Assembly (NCBI RefSeq): GCF_043290135.1
Contig: NC_134707.1
Coordinates: 66,765,906 to 66,829,905 of the forward strand
DNA from: Rhipicephalus microplus
Taxonomy: Eukaryota > Arthropoda > Arachnida > Ixodida > Ixodidae
DNA: 64,000 bases
Direction of reading: 5' to 3'
Shown here: positions 45,451 to 59,115 of the stretch, one piece after another
How positions within the stretch are numbered: position 1 is the first letter of the stretch
Layout of the letters: each line of letters opens with the position of its first letter
Position numbers and translations under genes: made by a program
Notes under the pieces: model-generated
Databases searched by the model: none
What the model was told of the DNA's origin: nothing
The model's input: the letters and a program-made list of their open reading frames with translations, nothing else

Positions 45451-46310
45451 GTGTATTAAGCGGAGAAAAATTAAATTCGTTAGTGAGGTGATGTTTCCAA
45501 ATTATTCGTTTAGTGATTAGGCTTAATTTTGATCACGATATAGCTCCGGAACTATTACACCTGTCCTGATGAAACCTGAGCGGCGACAGGTCTACTACTT
45601 GGGCTTTGCACTGTATTAGTAAGAGGTTTCCCGGTAGGTTATTACCAGAGTTAAAAGCAATCATAATAAAAAAAACGTGGTCCAAGGCTTTCATTTGACG
45701 AGCGTACCTTTTGCCCGAGCAGTGAGCCATCCTCCTTCTCTGAGCGAGGACGAGGGAAGACGCGGGTGCCTCACGTTTATTAGCGTTTCTCTTTAACTTC
45801 TTTCTAACTGCATAGCTTTTCATTGGCTAAAGCTATTGAAATAATTTTTTCACAAGATGAAGCGGATTGTTATGTTGTAAAGGTAGGTTTCAGCGGTGTA
45901 TAAGTCAAGTGAGTGGTTCTTTTTATAAAAATGTTTTAATGAAATGAGATTTCTGCTGATTACCCCCTAATTAAGGTCCTAGAGGGTACGGAGTTGGGCC
46001 TCCGGTTAGCCTATGGGGTGCTGTTCATTAATATATTAAGTGGACAAAATTTAAATTTGTTTGTGAGGTGATGTTCTCAAATTAATATTTTTAACGATTA
46101 GGCTTAATTTTGGTCACGAAATAGTTCCGGTACTATTACTCCTGTCCTGATGAAACTTGAGCGGCGACAGGTCTACCACTAAGACTTGGCACTGTATCAG
46201 TAAGAAGTTTCCCGGCAGGTTATTACCAAAGTTAAAAGCGATCGGAAAAAAACACGTGGTCCAAGGTTTTGATATGACGGGCATACCTTTCTCCCGAGCA
46301 GGAGCCGTTG
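45451..46310. repeat. Pair of about 280-bp direct repeats, 581 bp apart
   Basis: 45451-45732 and 46031-46310 match at about 85% over their length: GGCTTAATTTT at 45520 and 46101, GCGGCGACAGGTCTAC, TTTCCCGG-AGGTTATTACCA, ACGTGGTCCAAGG. The 298 bases between them are unique. This is either a tandem duplication whose second unit is truncated or a very small terminal-repeat element without coding capacity. Confidence 0.88.
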
Positions 46311-46599
46311 TAAATGATTTATGTACACAATTTTGTTATGTTCAAAATATTTCCCATTCAATACGCCAAGTAAAATTGAGTATTAACTATTGCTGAAGTC
46401 ATCATGCTTCATGGTGATTTGAAATTTTCAGCACACTACACATACGTCAGCCAACAACCGTACTGAAGATCAAATTCTTGCTGAGATAGCAATGACATGC
46501 CTGAAAAGTAATAGCAGACCCTCAACGAATCCCTGTTGTGCCATTGAGGTAAAATCTGAGTTTTCAGAGCATTTCTCCTACACTACTACGATTTGTCTT

Positions 46600-47250
46600 C
46601 TTTGAGAAATGTGGCATTGAATCCAATCAAAAATCTTATCAATGTGTAAGGTGGTAAGTTAAAGCAATAAGAGTGAACGTGACACTGTGTCAAAGGCTTT
46701 ACAAGGATCCAAGAACATCCCGTTCACCTAATCTACACTATTCACGCCCGATGCCGCATAGATATAAAATTCCACCAATTGTGTTGTGCAAGACAGCCCT
46801 CTTTGAAATTCACGCTGTTTGATGATGACTACCTTGGGCATGTTTAAACGATTTATTATTTCTTCTTATTTATTGTGTTCAAGTTTCTTACAATAATATT
46901 CGTAAGCGCTATTGGTCTATACAAAATAATGTTCTTTTTGAACCATGTATATTTATTGGCACCACATGCAAAATCTTCCATTCATGTAGTAAGATACTTG
47001 TCACTAATGGTCTTTTGAAAATTGCATACAGTTACACAAAATCAGCTCCGCGCAACGCCTAGGAATACTCGAAGAAATTTTGTCTGCAGCACTATATTTA
47101 CTTTCATAAATGTCCTTCAATAGTTTTTCAATTCAAATAATATTAAACTCGGCAAGAAGCATAGGTGAAAGGTTCCTAATATTTGCACGCTATTTACAGC
47201 AGCATTTAGGTAAAATACCAAGTGGAAAAAGTTGCTTAGGCATGTAGCTT
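46600..47250 (-). mobile_element. CR1/L2-like LINE RT relic
   Basis: Pieces of one RT domain appear on the minus strand in the right order but in shifting frames: RRCAELI (about 47060), an NGRF/MWCQ remnant (about 46980), YRPIALTNI (about 46910), GLSCTTQLVEF (about 46790) and motif A FLDPCKAFDT (about 46710). Many stops make this an old fragment. Clade assignment is approximate. Confidence 0.7.
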
Positions 47251-48330
47251 TGTCTCCATCATCAGTAAATAAGCGACCATATAGTATTAGGTCATCAGAT
47301 GACGAAAATACCTACGACAAGCAAAAATTTATTCACGGTACGTCGCCTCTAGCACTCGTACACAGTCTACAACAAATGTGACCGCCAGAGTGCGTGGGCT
47401 ATGACTAGCAGCTCTAGTAGATGTGCCTGCGGTAATCACTCTGTAGTTTGTTTATACCAAGGAAATAAGTTTTTTTATCTGATGAAAGTGTGTTCGCTCT
47501 CTATATGCATGAACTTCTCGTCGATATGGCGGGCCTTCACCGTTGCTAGCGTTTCAACATACCACTCTCAATAACATTGCAGCATAAGCGATATTGTTCC
47601 CTGCTTCTTGAAAACGCAGCTTTTTTTCGCTTTCTTTTATACATGAGTGGAACAGTGTTTTATACAGAACGTAAGAAAACACAGCAATGTGAACGCAAAT
47701 GCTGTGGTTGTGAGTTACCTAATTCCTAAAGGAAGCAAGATGGTGCATTCGAAAGAAAGCAGTGGGCGTGTTTCACTGCTAGCAAACGGCGCTACGTATT
47801 TTTCAACATGGCGCCCGTCTTGATTATGTATGCTGAAGAATAGCTGGTATTTGCGACTGTTTTGTTATTTTAATCTTGTGCCCTTTATTTACTGATGATC
47901 TGTGGTGATTTATGGCGCAAGGGCTAATTGGTGGCCAAAGAGTGCCATTTCAGTGACTCGAGATGTCAACAATGATGTGCTGTGTGGCTATATAGGGGCC
48001 TTAAAATTCTTCGTGCTACCACAGGTAAAAACATAAGTATTAAAGTGATGACAGTGGCGTGAAATATGTGAAGTGGAAGTGGATGTCGAACGATCATAAT
48101 AAAATCATGACGGAGTCACAATTGCTACAGCGGCGGCCTCTGTACAGAGGTCCTGCTACGGATAACCTCGAAATATTCAGGGAAAATTACCTATATCTTT
48201 CGAAAATGTAAACAAAAACTCAATTTTACAAGTTAATTTTAAAAGTCGAATTCCTACCAATAAGCATCCCAGGTTCGGTGGGAGCTGCTATCGGTAGGAC
48301 AGTAAAAAGCAATTATTTGTATAAATCTGA
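47251..48330. other. Non-coding stretch
   Basis: Nothing recognisable; AT-rich with no long or meaningful open frame. Confidence 0.5.
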
Positions 48331-48700
48331 CTCATCCCTACTTAAACGTTCCGTATGAAATCTTACGGAAAATATATGGACTCCGCAACATTTCCTTATG
48401 CTACATACGGAAAAAATATGAAGTTTTATGGAAATATACGGAAGTTGTATGGCATTTACGAAAAGCTTCTTATGGAGTATAAGGAAAATGTATGGCATAT
48501 ATGGAAAGCTTTTTGTGGAGTATATGGAAGGATAAGGAAAGATAAGGAAACTTATGGAGCATACGGAGAGTTCATGATGGAAGATATGGAAGGATAAGGA
48601 AAGTGTATGGAGTGTACAGAAGCTTTCATAAGGAAAATGCAGAATGTAAGGTCTTACGGAAATATACAGATTTTGTAAGGTGCTTACGAAAATGTGCAAT
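48331..48700. repeat. Quasi-periodic GGAAA/TACGGA repeat array
   Basis: After a leader ATCCCTACTTAAACGTTCC, the sequence is about 340 bases of GGAAA spaced roughly every 10-25 bases with TATGG or TACGG between. Examples are TACGGAAAATATATGG, AGGAAAATGTATGGCATATA and GGAAAGCTTTTTGTGG. The bias opens long frames on both strands (48355-48597 plus, 48313-48825 minus), which I regard as an effect of composition. The same leader is found at 63143-63165 beside the 46-bp array. Confidence 0.7.
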
Positions 48701-50324
48701 AGTGAATGATAGGCATGTGGATTGTTGCAAAAATGTGGAAACTCTACAGTTGTTGTCACATTTTCAGCAGGAAATCTGAGCTCTATAAAGTTATAAATGA
48801 ATGCACAGTGAGATATATAGTACAAAAGAATAACGCAGGCTAGTCTGTGTTGTCAGTCACCGCTGTTCGCCCTTTTCCAGAATGAATAAAACTTCTGTAG
48901 ATGACCAGGTGCTAAAGTCTGTCACACGGAAAATGTGTCATTCACAAGGAATGACAATAACTGTCATTTTACTTGCATGCTTTCACACGAAAACAAATCA
49001 AGCAAAAAGCATAACTTCAAGGGTTCGTTTTTTGGTAGAAACAATAATAATGAGAACTAAATTCAATGTGAATGAACTTGCCAATATTAATGAAATTGTT
49101 CTCATTAACATTGGCAAAGAGAAATGTCATTTTAAAATATCGACCATGAGCTTAGCTCTCCTGAGCACCGACAAAAGAAATGAAAATCTATGAAAATAAT
49201 ATGTAGCCTAAAAATAATTTTTTATTGATAGTATGTGCTCCTACAATATAAATACAGCTATACACAACTTGCCACAGCTTCACGACAGAAACGAGGTAGG
49301 GGCAGAGGGAGTGGTCAGAAAATAATTGAGTATGAGAGCACAACTGATATGTACAAACACATAATGGTGCTTATCATTGATGCACGGATGGTCGTGTATA
49401 GAGCTGGGTTGTTTTGAGATTTTCAAAAGCATTGTTTCAGACTACCATGCAGATTACGCTTCAATTGTAGTGCTACATAAGACACAACTTATGGGCCAGC
49501 TTTAGTGAATAAGAAGATTATAGGTTAAACAAACGCTTTAAAATGTATCATATCATGGCTGCATGGACGCATACAAGCTGTGTAAAGCGCAATAAAGTGA
49601 GGACGCATGAGCTTTACTTGATGCTTCAGTTCTACATAGATGCTTCAACTGTGCTGCAAGAAATTTAACCAATGTCTGTGTGTGCAACATTGTCCATTTT
49701 AAACTATCTATATGTATGTATAAAATTTCTACTGCGAGTTAAGCTACGTAGCACTCCATAACTCTTCCTTTTATTAAGGGCAATTTTTCAAACAATCATC
49801 ATTATTCATTTTCTGTCTAGCTCATGACTTCGTGCCCGCAATTCTTGGTTCGGCTCGATCACAATTGTGCAGCCCTTATTTTGGAGGAATCAAAAAACAT
49901 CAACCAAAATATATTTTGGAACTGCTTCTCAGTGATATTGCCTTCCCTCAACTGCCACAGCCTGAGATGAGTCATATAGCAAGTCTTGCGCATACCTAGG
50001 GCCTACCCTTGAAGAAACTGGTCCGGCTGTGAAATGCTCAGTTTTTTCTCAAATAAATTTTTTGGTTTGAGTTTTCTTACTTCTCGAGTCCCTTCACAAT
50101 CAAGCAGACCCAATGTTCCCCTTAGTCCTTAATTTTGTTATATTATGAAATAAATAAAAAATTAATAATGAAAATAAAAATACTAATAACTGTTGCACAA
50201 AAAACAGAGTCCCACATACGTACTTGAACGCAATATTGCTTTTATTTTGTTTTAGAACCTAAGGCATTAGAAAAGATAGCAGTACAATAAAAACGTTGAA
50301 AAAAAATTAAAAAAAATTTAACTT
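48701..50324. other. Non-coding stretch
   Basis: No gene supported. An imperfect inverted repeat (TTGCCAAT...ATTGGCAA) lies at about 49078-49118. The frame at 48882-49193 is not recognised. Confidence 0.45.
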
Positions 50325-50405
50325 GGCGGGACTCGAACCTACGCCGCTCAGTTGTGCTCGCGTACGTGAACTGAGTGCGTTAGCTTGCTGAGCTATTCGC
50401 ACTGA
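50325..50405 (-). mobile_element. tRNA-like SINE head or tRNA pseudogene
   Basis: On the minus strand, TGCGAATAGCTCAGCAAGC (box-A-like) and GTAGGTTCGAGTCCCGCC (box B with T arm) surround a pairing CTCAGTT...AACTGAG around a long loop. This does not fold as a standard cloverleaf. T/A runs follow as a tail. Confidence 0.6.
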
Positions 50406-53400
50406 AGGTAGAACGTCAGTTTAAGTTATGCATATAAATTTGCTTTTTACGTGCTATGAGTTGGCATATTTATGTACGATATGCGATCGTATCTATTGTT
50501 GTGTGCATATGTTTGGGGATTGTATATACGTCACATGCTTTTCGCATGTCTTTCAACTATAAATTGCTGCCCCGCCGCGGATGAAAACAAGTATTTTTAA
50601 ACCCACACACAAGCTTGAGCAGTTGAAGGTTGTTTCCCGGGGCTCTCTTGCGATTGAGTCGGCCACCACAGGGAATTAGAGTGATACGCCATTAATCCCT
50701 GCATCTAGCTGTATTCCACTTAGTAGCTCTATCGCTTGATGACAAATCGAGCACGGGGCGCGACGCTATTGCGCACGACCATGCCTCGCGTAGTGGCGAC
50801 ATCAGCTGATTGCGCCGGCCCGCTTGCTTCGATTTGCTTCAGAGCAAAGAAATGTCACACCTTGAAAGATTGCGTACTGCACTATGTCAAAATGTTACTG
50901 CTTTGTAGCCATCCTATGATTCATTGAGAATTGATAACTCTGATATCACTACTGTAGAGCTTTGCGTCGGCGACACGCACCGAACGTGAAACCGCACTAC
51001 GTCTGTCATAGAAGCAGTAGGAGGCTGTCGTCTGCTAGTACAAAATGAAAACAAAGACCTGCGAAAATATTCATAAGTTGTAACTTGTTTTTTGAATAAC
51101 CGTTTATCACTTTTAAAGTTATTTTGCCAGATAACATACATTTTTTTTAGTTTATAGCAGCGACAGATGTTTTTTTTTTATTTTCCTCACACAGATATCT
51201 AAGTCAAATCCATTCATAGCTAAAGCCACATGTTGTTTGTCTTCTTTGTTTCTGTGGGCATGCCGTTTGGGTGCGTCTCTCATGTGTTCGCGCTGCTACA
51301 CACGAGAGCACGAAATGTTAAATTTACGCAAGGAAGCGCCGTTCCTCGTTCGTGTGATGTGCTAAGATTGCGCCCTATTCCCGCGGTTGTTCGAGTGCGG
51401 ATCAAGTACGAGTCGTCCAAAGAATCGGCGGGTTGGGCGGGCGCTCGAAGGACTCCGAGGTCACGGCTGACGCCTGTGGTCGCTTCCCTCAGGACAGTGT
51501 GAAAGAAACTAAAGGTAAGGGGGACACTTTTTTATGTAGACCAAGTATGCCACTCAGTGCAAGTGTGTGTTGCTGCACTCGAACGAGGCGTCGTGAAACG
51601 GCAACCTTACGCGCCTTTGCGAGTGCGGTTGCCGATTTGCTTTGGCAACGCTAACGCCAGCAGAGCCATGGCGCATCGTCGCGGCCTTACTGGAGCTAAT
51701 TCGAGACAACTGCGGCAACATGCATGTGTATGGTGATCGATTTTTTCATATGTGCAATGTAGTGAGGAAGACGCACACGGCGCTTGCTACGTTGTTGATT
51801 AAACGAAGCCTGCAGTGCCATTTGTTGCAAAGCAGCATATTGTTTACGTTAGCGGGCGATACAATTTGTAACTTGGCTCGATTCACCTAGCTAACCGCCT
51901 AAGTGGGTTGATTAGTATACGTTCACGGTAGAGCGTTATTATGCCCCTAAACAGTGGCATGTGCTTGTTGAAAGATATAATGTGTGTGCCTAGTGTAGAG
52001 AGAGAGAGAGGTGTTCGTGCAATCTGCATGTGTACCTGCAAGACGCCTTTGCTTGTAACTAATAATGTACCGGCCAGCCCCTACATTGTACGCCTGACTT
52101 TGAAGAAAACTTGCATGCACGATGTGAGATTTTGTAATCTGCGAGAGTTGCTTTTTATAAAATAATACACTGCCAGCATGTTCAAAATATGTTTCGCTGC
52201 TGTGTGGCAGGGGTGCAGTTATCACGCTGTTGTGTAGTTGCTGATGCAAGCACTTATAGTTTTTATGCGTTAATATTTCTCATCTAACTCATCAGGTGTT
52301 TGGCTGTTTCAGCACAAACAAGGCGAAGAGAGAAGGAAGACGGGTAATGACAGGACCAGTGCCGACTTTTGTTTGCAGGAGAATACCCATGTTGGTGTAT
52401 TTATTGTGACAGCCTTTCTGTGTTGCTTTTTTGCCCAATTTATGCAACAACACAGTTGTCAGGAATATGAGAGAGAACACTGAACTTAGCTTTTAAAGAT
52501 CATGGTGACTAAATGCCTAGTAACTCACAGCACAAGGTAACAACAAAAGACATCAGTATGATCAATGTGGATGAGTACAGTCTTGCATCTAAAAAATATA
52601 TTGTGCAAAATGTTGCCTAAGTAAGAAACCTCTCTATGTTTGCAAATAGTGTGACGTCACTTCGAGCACCGTGCCATACCATTCCCTCCCTCTGTGCAAG
52701 GGCTGGTTGGCAAGGAAGTTGTTTGTGACGTTCCTGAGAGACCACTGAGACGTATGCGATTCTAAACCTGTAGCCTAATATATACGTAATCTTTTGTGCA
52801 GTTACATCGCTGCATCTGACACCTACAACTTATTTGCATATTTCCATTGCTCCCTTAGGACCTAACACACAAACTTGTTGTTTGCATTGTCACTTCATGA
52901 ATATCGAGCGGTAAAGGTACTGAGTATATGTGAAACAAGAATCTCTGCTTATTACATGAAGACATATGAGGCCTTCGATAAAACGAGTTATACCTTTATT
53001 GAGCTTGCGTACTCGTCGGGGCGATTCATACATGCAGCTTCAGCAAATGGTATCTTCCAGCCCGGTGTTCTTGCAATTTTTTTCTGCACACAGCGCAAAC
53101 ACCGAGATGTACTCACTCGCAGATGGTCGCGTCAAGTGCATATTTACCTTGACTAAAATGCCGAATCAAGTTTTTTCATCGTCCGGTCCCTGCCATGAGT
53201 GCTAACGTCTTCGCAAACAAGACACATTGTTATTGACACTGCACACACCACACACAGTATTCTCAGTTGAACCGATATTCTCAATACCTTTCAATGCACA
53301 CTACATGCCGCAATCAACAGTGCACATTTTTGAAGACTATGCCGCTGTTGCTCGCACAGGCCACCACGTGTGTTCACTTCTTCAAGATAAACAGACAGCG

Positions 53401-56400
53401 TGGCAAATATTTTACCACACAGTTTACCACACAGCTGGATGTTTGCTGACACATACTACAGCTAATGTCGATTGTAACGTGAAGTGTAAGCTTTGAAAAA
53501 TTAAAACTTGCCCCAAGCACCGCACGACTGTACCGGGCTGAGCCACCAGCGGGAGTGTTTTTCCAGCCACACCTTTTACATGTGCCAGTGACGTCATGCT
53601 GTGACGTACCTCGGTAGGGGCCTATCGCTGCATACTTTATGTGAATGAGGGTCCTGTTAGTGAAAGCAGGCATTGTTGATTTCGTAACTTGTTCATGCCC
53701 AACTGGACCTTCATTTGCACAAGTTGTCTGACTGATATTCAGGCAAACTTTTGTGTAATAAATTATACAGTTGGCAGTCTGTGCTTGCCCCATACTATTG
53801 TTACTGGTGTTTCTTGTTGTTACTTTGCACTGCTCATTACTACTCACCTACATAAACTAGCCTATCTTGCCGCTGTTTTGGACAAGATGCAGCTGGCAAG
53901 TGCGATAGTGTTCATAGCTCTAAATTCTCGAGCAAAAATTATCGTTTCATATTCAGTTAGTTGCATTCATATCAGTACATTATAAGAAATCATTGATTAA
54001 ACATGAATCCGTGTTCCTTTACATAATGCTCACAACTTTTATATCAAATTGAATGGTGTTTATAAAAAACAAGGGTTTTAGCTAAACTTCATGCTCTTTT
54101 CTCGAAGAACTGACAAAACGCTATTGCATGCTTACTTGCCATGAATTGGACTGTGTTCAAAATACATTGCAATTCTTCACCGGACTGCCAGTACACTTCA
54201 CATTGGGGGAACATTTATTAACCATGGATTGAATAATTAAGAACGGAAAAAAAAGAAGCGGCAGGCCGGGATACTTGATATTGGCATCCGTTTTGCTACC
54301 CAGCGCATTATCATGCAAACTTCCTATAGAGTGGTTATGCGTCTTGCATGTGTGTCTGTAAACCAAGAACTTTGGGTAGAACTATACTTATCTTACAAAT
54401 GGTTGCAAGACTGTGGAGGCTGTAGGGCTGCTTAGGAATGGTGGAATCCCTGGACATGTGTTCAACCTTGCTGCATCAGCTCCTTGGTGTTTTCACGGCA
54501 TCTTTACAGATGTGTTGGGTGAGTAAAGCAAGCAGGTTTCAACACAAGGAAAAGTATATAATGGCAGCACCTCTTGTGCGTGCCTTACATTCCAAGTATA
54601 TCAAATATTTATCTTGCATTGTGGCCTGTAATTTTTAAAGAGATACTTCTTTTTGCTTTATATTTGAGTCTTGATGGTTTGACAGCAATGTATTTGTGTT
54701 TGACAGCAAGTGTTCTTGAACAAATCACTGATCTCAATAATGACAAAACACCCTTCATACTTGGTCCTTAGCATAAGCTAGCACTTATCTGTAGCAGATT
54801 CAATTATTCATTTTTAGCTGGGATGATAATGGGCAAGTAGCAAAGGCAAGTTCAGATTGGATTGGTCGGTGACGTCTGTTTAGGCTCTGCCATATTGCTT
54901 TTCAACCAGAGTTACTTGTGGCCACATATACAATGAAGCCACATGACGTGCATTCTAAATGAGATTACCATATCACATTTCACTGCATCTTAGTATGTGC
55001 CAAACAAATGCAGATATCATTAGCTTGCCACTATAAAGGTATCCTAAACCAACACAAGGTTGAAATTAAGTCGTGGTGTTGCAGCTGTGTATGACTCTAC
55101 AATGGATGCATAGCCGTGATAAATTGTCTATATGTTGTCGCAATAGTAATGTTACACACATTGTACGATACAAAAGAGGTCCTCGCTTATTTCGCTTTTT
55201 TTCGCTATGCTTCTTTCTTGCTCTTCTTGCCATGTGCTCCTCCTCACTGTACAAGGAGCAAGAGCAGTGGGCACACAAACACGTATTTAAAAAAAATGTT
55301 GTAAGGTGAGCACTGAGAAGCTGAACACTTCCAAAAGGCTCAAAGAGGTAAAGGTATTGTTTCTAGCTACTTTTTAGGCACCCATAGCTAGTTGTGCTGC
55401 TGCAGTTAAAAATGAGTTAAATGTTAAAAATTAATTGGGGACGGTTTGGCACCCATAATTGCAGTTACATTTAGAACTAGGTTTCAATGCGTAAGCAAAA
55501 TCTGTTCACTCTAAATCAATCCTAATGATATCTGAAATTCAGGAAATTTTCACAGAAAAGCTCAGGAAAAGGCTAAGTGGTTGCCCCTTGAATGTGAAGG
55601 GAGATACCCTTCTTCTAAAAGGTCAATAGACAGTCTAGTAGTCTCGATATTACATGCATTGTAAAATATTCTGGTGTGGTGCTTTTCATGCATGTTATAA
55701 TGAGAGGGGTTTTTAATAGAACTGTTGTCACTGTGCCCTGCATTGCTGAAATTGTTCACATAGTTATAATACATGAATCACTTTATGCCTTTTGATTTTA
55801 TGCAAATGGTTTGCTTACCCAGTCGGTTTAACTTGATTTGGATAAAATCATAAATGCTCTAAAATTTTTTTTACTATACAGCAGGTTAATTTTTAAAATA
55901 CGTGACCATTGATGTGAACGCAGTTGGTGGCGTGCTTGATTAATGCTTGACTATCACCACTCTAACCACACCTGCTACAGTGCATAGTGTGACAAAAGTA
56001 ATGGTACTTAACATTACTGGCATCATACACTTTTATGCCTCAAAATAGGTTAAAAAGCTTGGTAAAAATGTGTGTACGTTTTTTTTTCGCTCCAACTAAA
56101 TATTCTGGTCTACTCAAAGTAGCTTCCGCTCTCTTAAGTTCCTCAAACTTTTAGGTGTTCAAAAGAAGTATAATGCCATATACTTTCTTCGTCAGCCTAC
56201 TCACCACTCTAATAATGAGAATTACCCGACAACATTACCCAGTAAAATAAAGGGATGTTATAAAAAGTAATGTAAGTTCAATTGTCAAAAAACGTTGCCA
56301 AGTTACGTTCTTGTTCACTTTTCTTTTCACAATTTTGTTAAAGTTACTTTTGATAACATCCCCTATAGTTTGTTTGGCATCATTTTCTGCTAGTTTTCAT

Positions 56401-56788
56401 TATAATGTGTTCAACAAAGACAACAAGCCCTTAAATTTATAGTTCTTTTCTTTACTCATGAATCTGAAACAGTGAATCTCAGTAATCTTAGCGGTGTGTG
56501 ACTTGTTTTTTTTTGATCAGTTGTGCATGTGTTCAAGTACATGCATTTAGGTGGGAGGGCGAACTATTGCCTCCTCCTGTGACTAGCAGATTTTCTGAGA
56601 ACTGACAGATGCATAATGCTGCCAAAGAAGTATAGGGATATTGGAAGTAATCGTAACGTAATTGCAATCGTAATGTAATTGCCAGTAGGCAAAAAAAGGT
56701 CTCCCACACTCGTCATAAGGGTAACAGGCAGCGCTGACTGACTCTTCCATGTATAATTGCACATATATACCGTACAAAATGGAAGAGG
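50406..56788. other. Gene-poor stretch with one GC-rich block
   Basis: 51310-51700 is clearly GC- and CpG-richer than its surroundings and contains a good donor (AAAG|GTAAGG after 51514), as at the first exon of a host gene on the + strand. No start codon context or domain supports a product. The rest, about 5 kb to 56788, is AT-rich with short unrecognised frames. Confidence 0.4.
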
Positions 56789-56960
56789 GATAGCCGCCAT
56801 GGTAGCTCAGTTGATAGAGCATCGGACATGTTATTCGAAGTTCGCACGCTCGGTCCCTGTACAGGGCAGGTTATCTTTTTTTCCTTCTACTTTTCTTTCT
56901 TCACAATTACAACACTTCTATTCTTCTTGAAGATTTTCCGGTGTAAAAAAGGCACCTTAT
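56789..56960 (+). mobile_element. tRNA-derived SINE, copy 2
   Basis: Head GCCGCCATGGTAGCTCAG...GATAGAGCATCGG (box A), TTATTCGAAG, then a diverged box B (GCTCGGTCCC). The tail contains GGTTATC, a T run and TTTCTTTCTTCACAATTAC, the same blocks as 16735-16882 on the other strand. Confidence 0.78.
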
Positions 56961-58998
56961 AATCTGAAGAGGCAAACAGAATGTGCCAGTGTACGAGTTA
57001 GCTCTTGTAGTGGTTACAAGTAAGATATGTTTTGAAGAATAAATCATTTTGCCACTTGCCTAAAGAATGGCTACAGGACATGGCGCTGGATGCACTTTGT
57101 TATTTTTGAATCAAGCTATCTTGTATTCTATTTTTATAAATTACATGGGATACACATGACGGTATCGCACACTTTAGCGCCACAAAGATTATGCAGCGAA
57201 CAATGTTATAAATGCGAAATTGCATAAGGATAAGGTGAAAACTGCACCCTCAACGAGAATGTACAGAAAGCACAGGGTGCAGGCGTCATTCCTTCTGCCC
57301 GTGCTTTTCAAGTGCGAGCTGTTTTCACCTCGTTCTGACCAGCTAACTAAATTGAGATGTGTTATAGTGCAAGAGGATGCTCCACGGGAAACTAGGTTTG
57401 TCTCAAACTCTGTGTGTGTCTTTCAACCTATATGGTGCCCGGTTCAAGAGTTCATGCAGACCAGATCGTGTAAAACAGGACCTTGTAAAATGGACCGTGT
57501 AAATAAAATAAAATGGACCATGTAAATAAACAGGATCGTGTAAAATGTCGTTTTCGTGTGCAACTGTAGTTGTGGTTGTGCTGAATGACCTTTCTTTATA
57601 TATACTACATAACAAACTTGCTCCTTTAGAGTCGAGTGCATATTCGGATCGATTGTAAATGTTTGCATATGCGAGGCCTTAAGTTTTATAAGAAATTCCT
57701 CAGTGTGCCACGGGGAAATGTGTGTTCAACGAAAATTTGCATACTATTATATACAACTCTTAAAGCCTCGTCTACAACTTTGTGCAGGTTGACCTTGAGC
57801 AGAAAACGAGGAGCGGCAGTAGCCCCCAGAAAAGAGCAAGCACCTTCCAAGCTCCCGAAGCTCTCTTCGACAGGAACAGCAAGGTCACTGTGTGGCATTG
57901 AAAACCATTGCAAGGAGTGCCTTATCAGTACACTGTGCTGCTCTTTCATCGCAGAAGACGAAGTTGACCACTCCAGAGGAATTTCACACTGTGTATTGTG
58001 AGTGCTTCAGTGGTTTTGTTTTTGTCCAGCCAGCAGTTAAGAAATCATGTGTCAGATTCAGCTGGGATGGCTAGAGGGAGTCGGGCAGGCACGTTTGGAA
58101 ATTTGTCTAGCCAAGTAGTGCCAATTTTCGCACTGGTCTTGTTGGAGTTACTGCCACAATCACAGAAGCTACGTCACCTCTCTAAATGTACAGATGTGTC
58201 GGGGAAGATTAGCTGCATTAGGTTTTTCTATAACTGATAGCTGCCAACATTCTTCATTATACAGGAGTTTTGTTCCTCACTTATGGGTGTAAAGCCTTCC
58301 ACAGAAAAAATGCAACACGTCTACTTCCAGAAGGCTCGAAGGCCCTACTTGTAGGTTTTTTCGGCTTGTATCATAAGCACCTCGTTTGGGTGTACATGAA
58401 CATTTTAAAAACATGTACAGCAAAAAATTTGGGTGGCCGGTGGTTTCGTCGTTATCATGTTCCTCGCAGTATTCTTAAGCATGTTGTGCATTACGTTGTC
58501 AATCTGGTTCATGTGCATAGAAGACATTACGAAGTTTCAGGCTACGGTATAAAAAGCCTGGAAGCAAGCTATCAATAATTTTTTAACAGAGTTGCTTAAT
58601 CTGATACATGATACATCACTAAACTTTCGTGCGTATTCATCAATGTAAGCTCGTCTTAGTGTTATCCAAAATGAAGATGTGAGTCGACAGATAGAAACAT
58701 CTAGTGGGGTAATCAGGGTGAACAGCGGAAGTGCCTCAGACAGGCTGGCCGATGTTGTGATAGGAGGACCTATTTTTTAAATGTCACCTTGTCAATCTTG
58801 GCATGTTAGTTTATATGGGGTCAGTAATGACATCATCTTTTGGTGTAGGCGTGTGTGCCTGTTGGAAATGTTTGTCTGAAAAAAAAAACCTATAACGCAG
58901 AAGAGTGCAGCCCTTGCTTCTTTTCAAGTTAGGTTGCGCTGATACAAAGTGTTCTCCTGTCGGAGGTGGGGGGTAAGGAAGCAAAAAAAAGATAAATG
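56961..58998. other. Non-coding with possible + strand exons
   Basis: A good acceptor (CAACTTTGTGCAG|GTTGACC at 57787) begins a stretch with coding-like codon use (SGSSPQKRASTFQAP in one frame). A second possible acceptor, TTTCATCGCAG, with a GTGAGT donor, lies about 160 bases on. No product is recognised and frames do not chain cleanly. Confidence 0.25.
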
Positions 58999-59115
58999 AT
59001 AGGAAAGAAGAAAAAAGAAGAAAGAAAAGGGGAATGTAAAGTAAAAGTAGTGCTACACTGCTCCTACTTTGCATCCCCCCTTTTCTTCTTTTTTTCCCTT
59101 GTTTTTCTTTTTTCA
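58999..59115. repeat. Long foldback, purine/pyrimidine arms
   Basis: GGAAAGAAG...GAAAAGGGGAATGTAAAGTA on the left pairs with TACTTTGCATCCCCCCTTTTC...CTTTTTTTCCC on the right, arms of about 45-50 bases with few mismatches and a loop of about 15 bases. Confidence 0.75.

Noticed and set aside
48313..48825. 170-codon minus-strand ORF and 80-codon plus-strand ORF in the same place
   Set aside because: Both result from the GGAAA/TATGG repeat composition, which avoids stops on both strands; no protein family is recognisable.
50325..50405. Functional tRNA gene
   Set aside because: A and B boxes are present but the sequence cannot fold into a normal cloverleaf and has a long unpaired central loop.
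58270..58578. 102-codon plus-strand ORF
   Set aside because: No recognised family and no supporting splice or promoter signal; length is within chance for this region.
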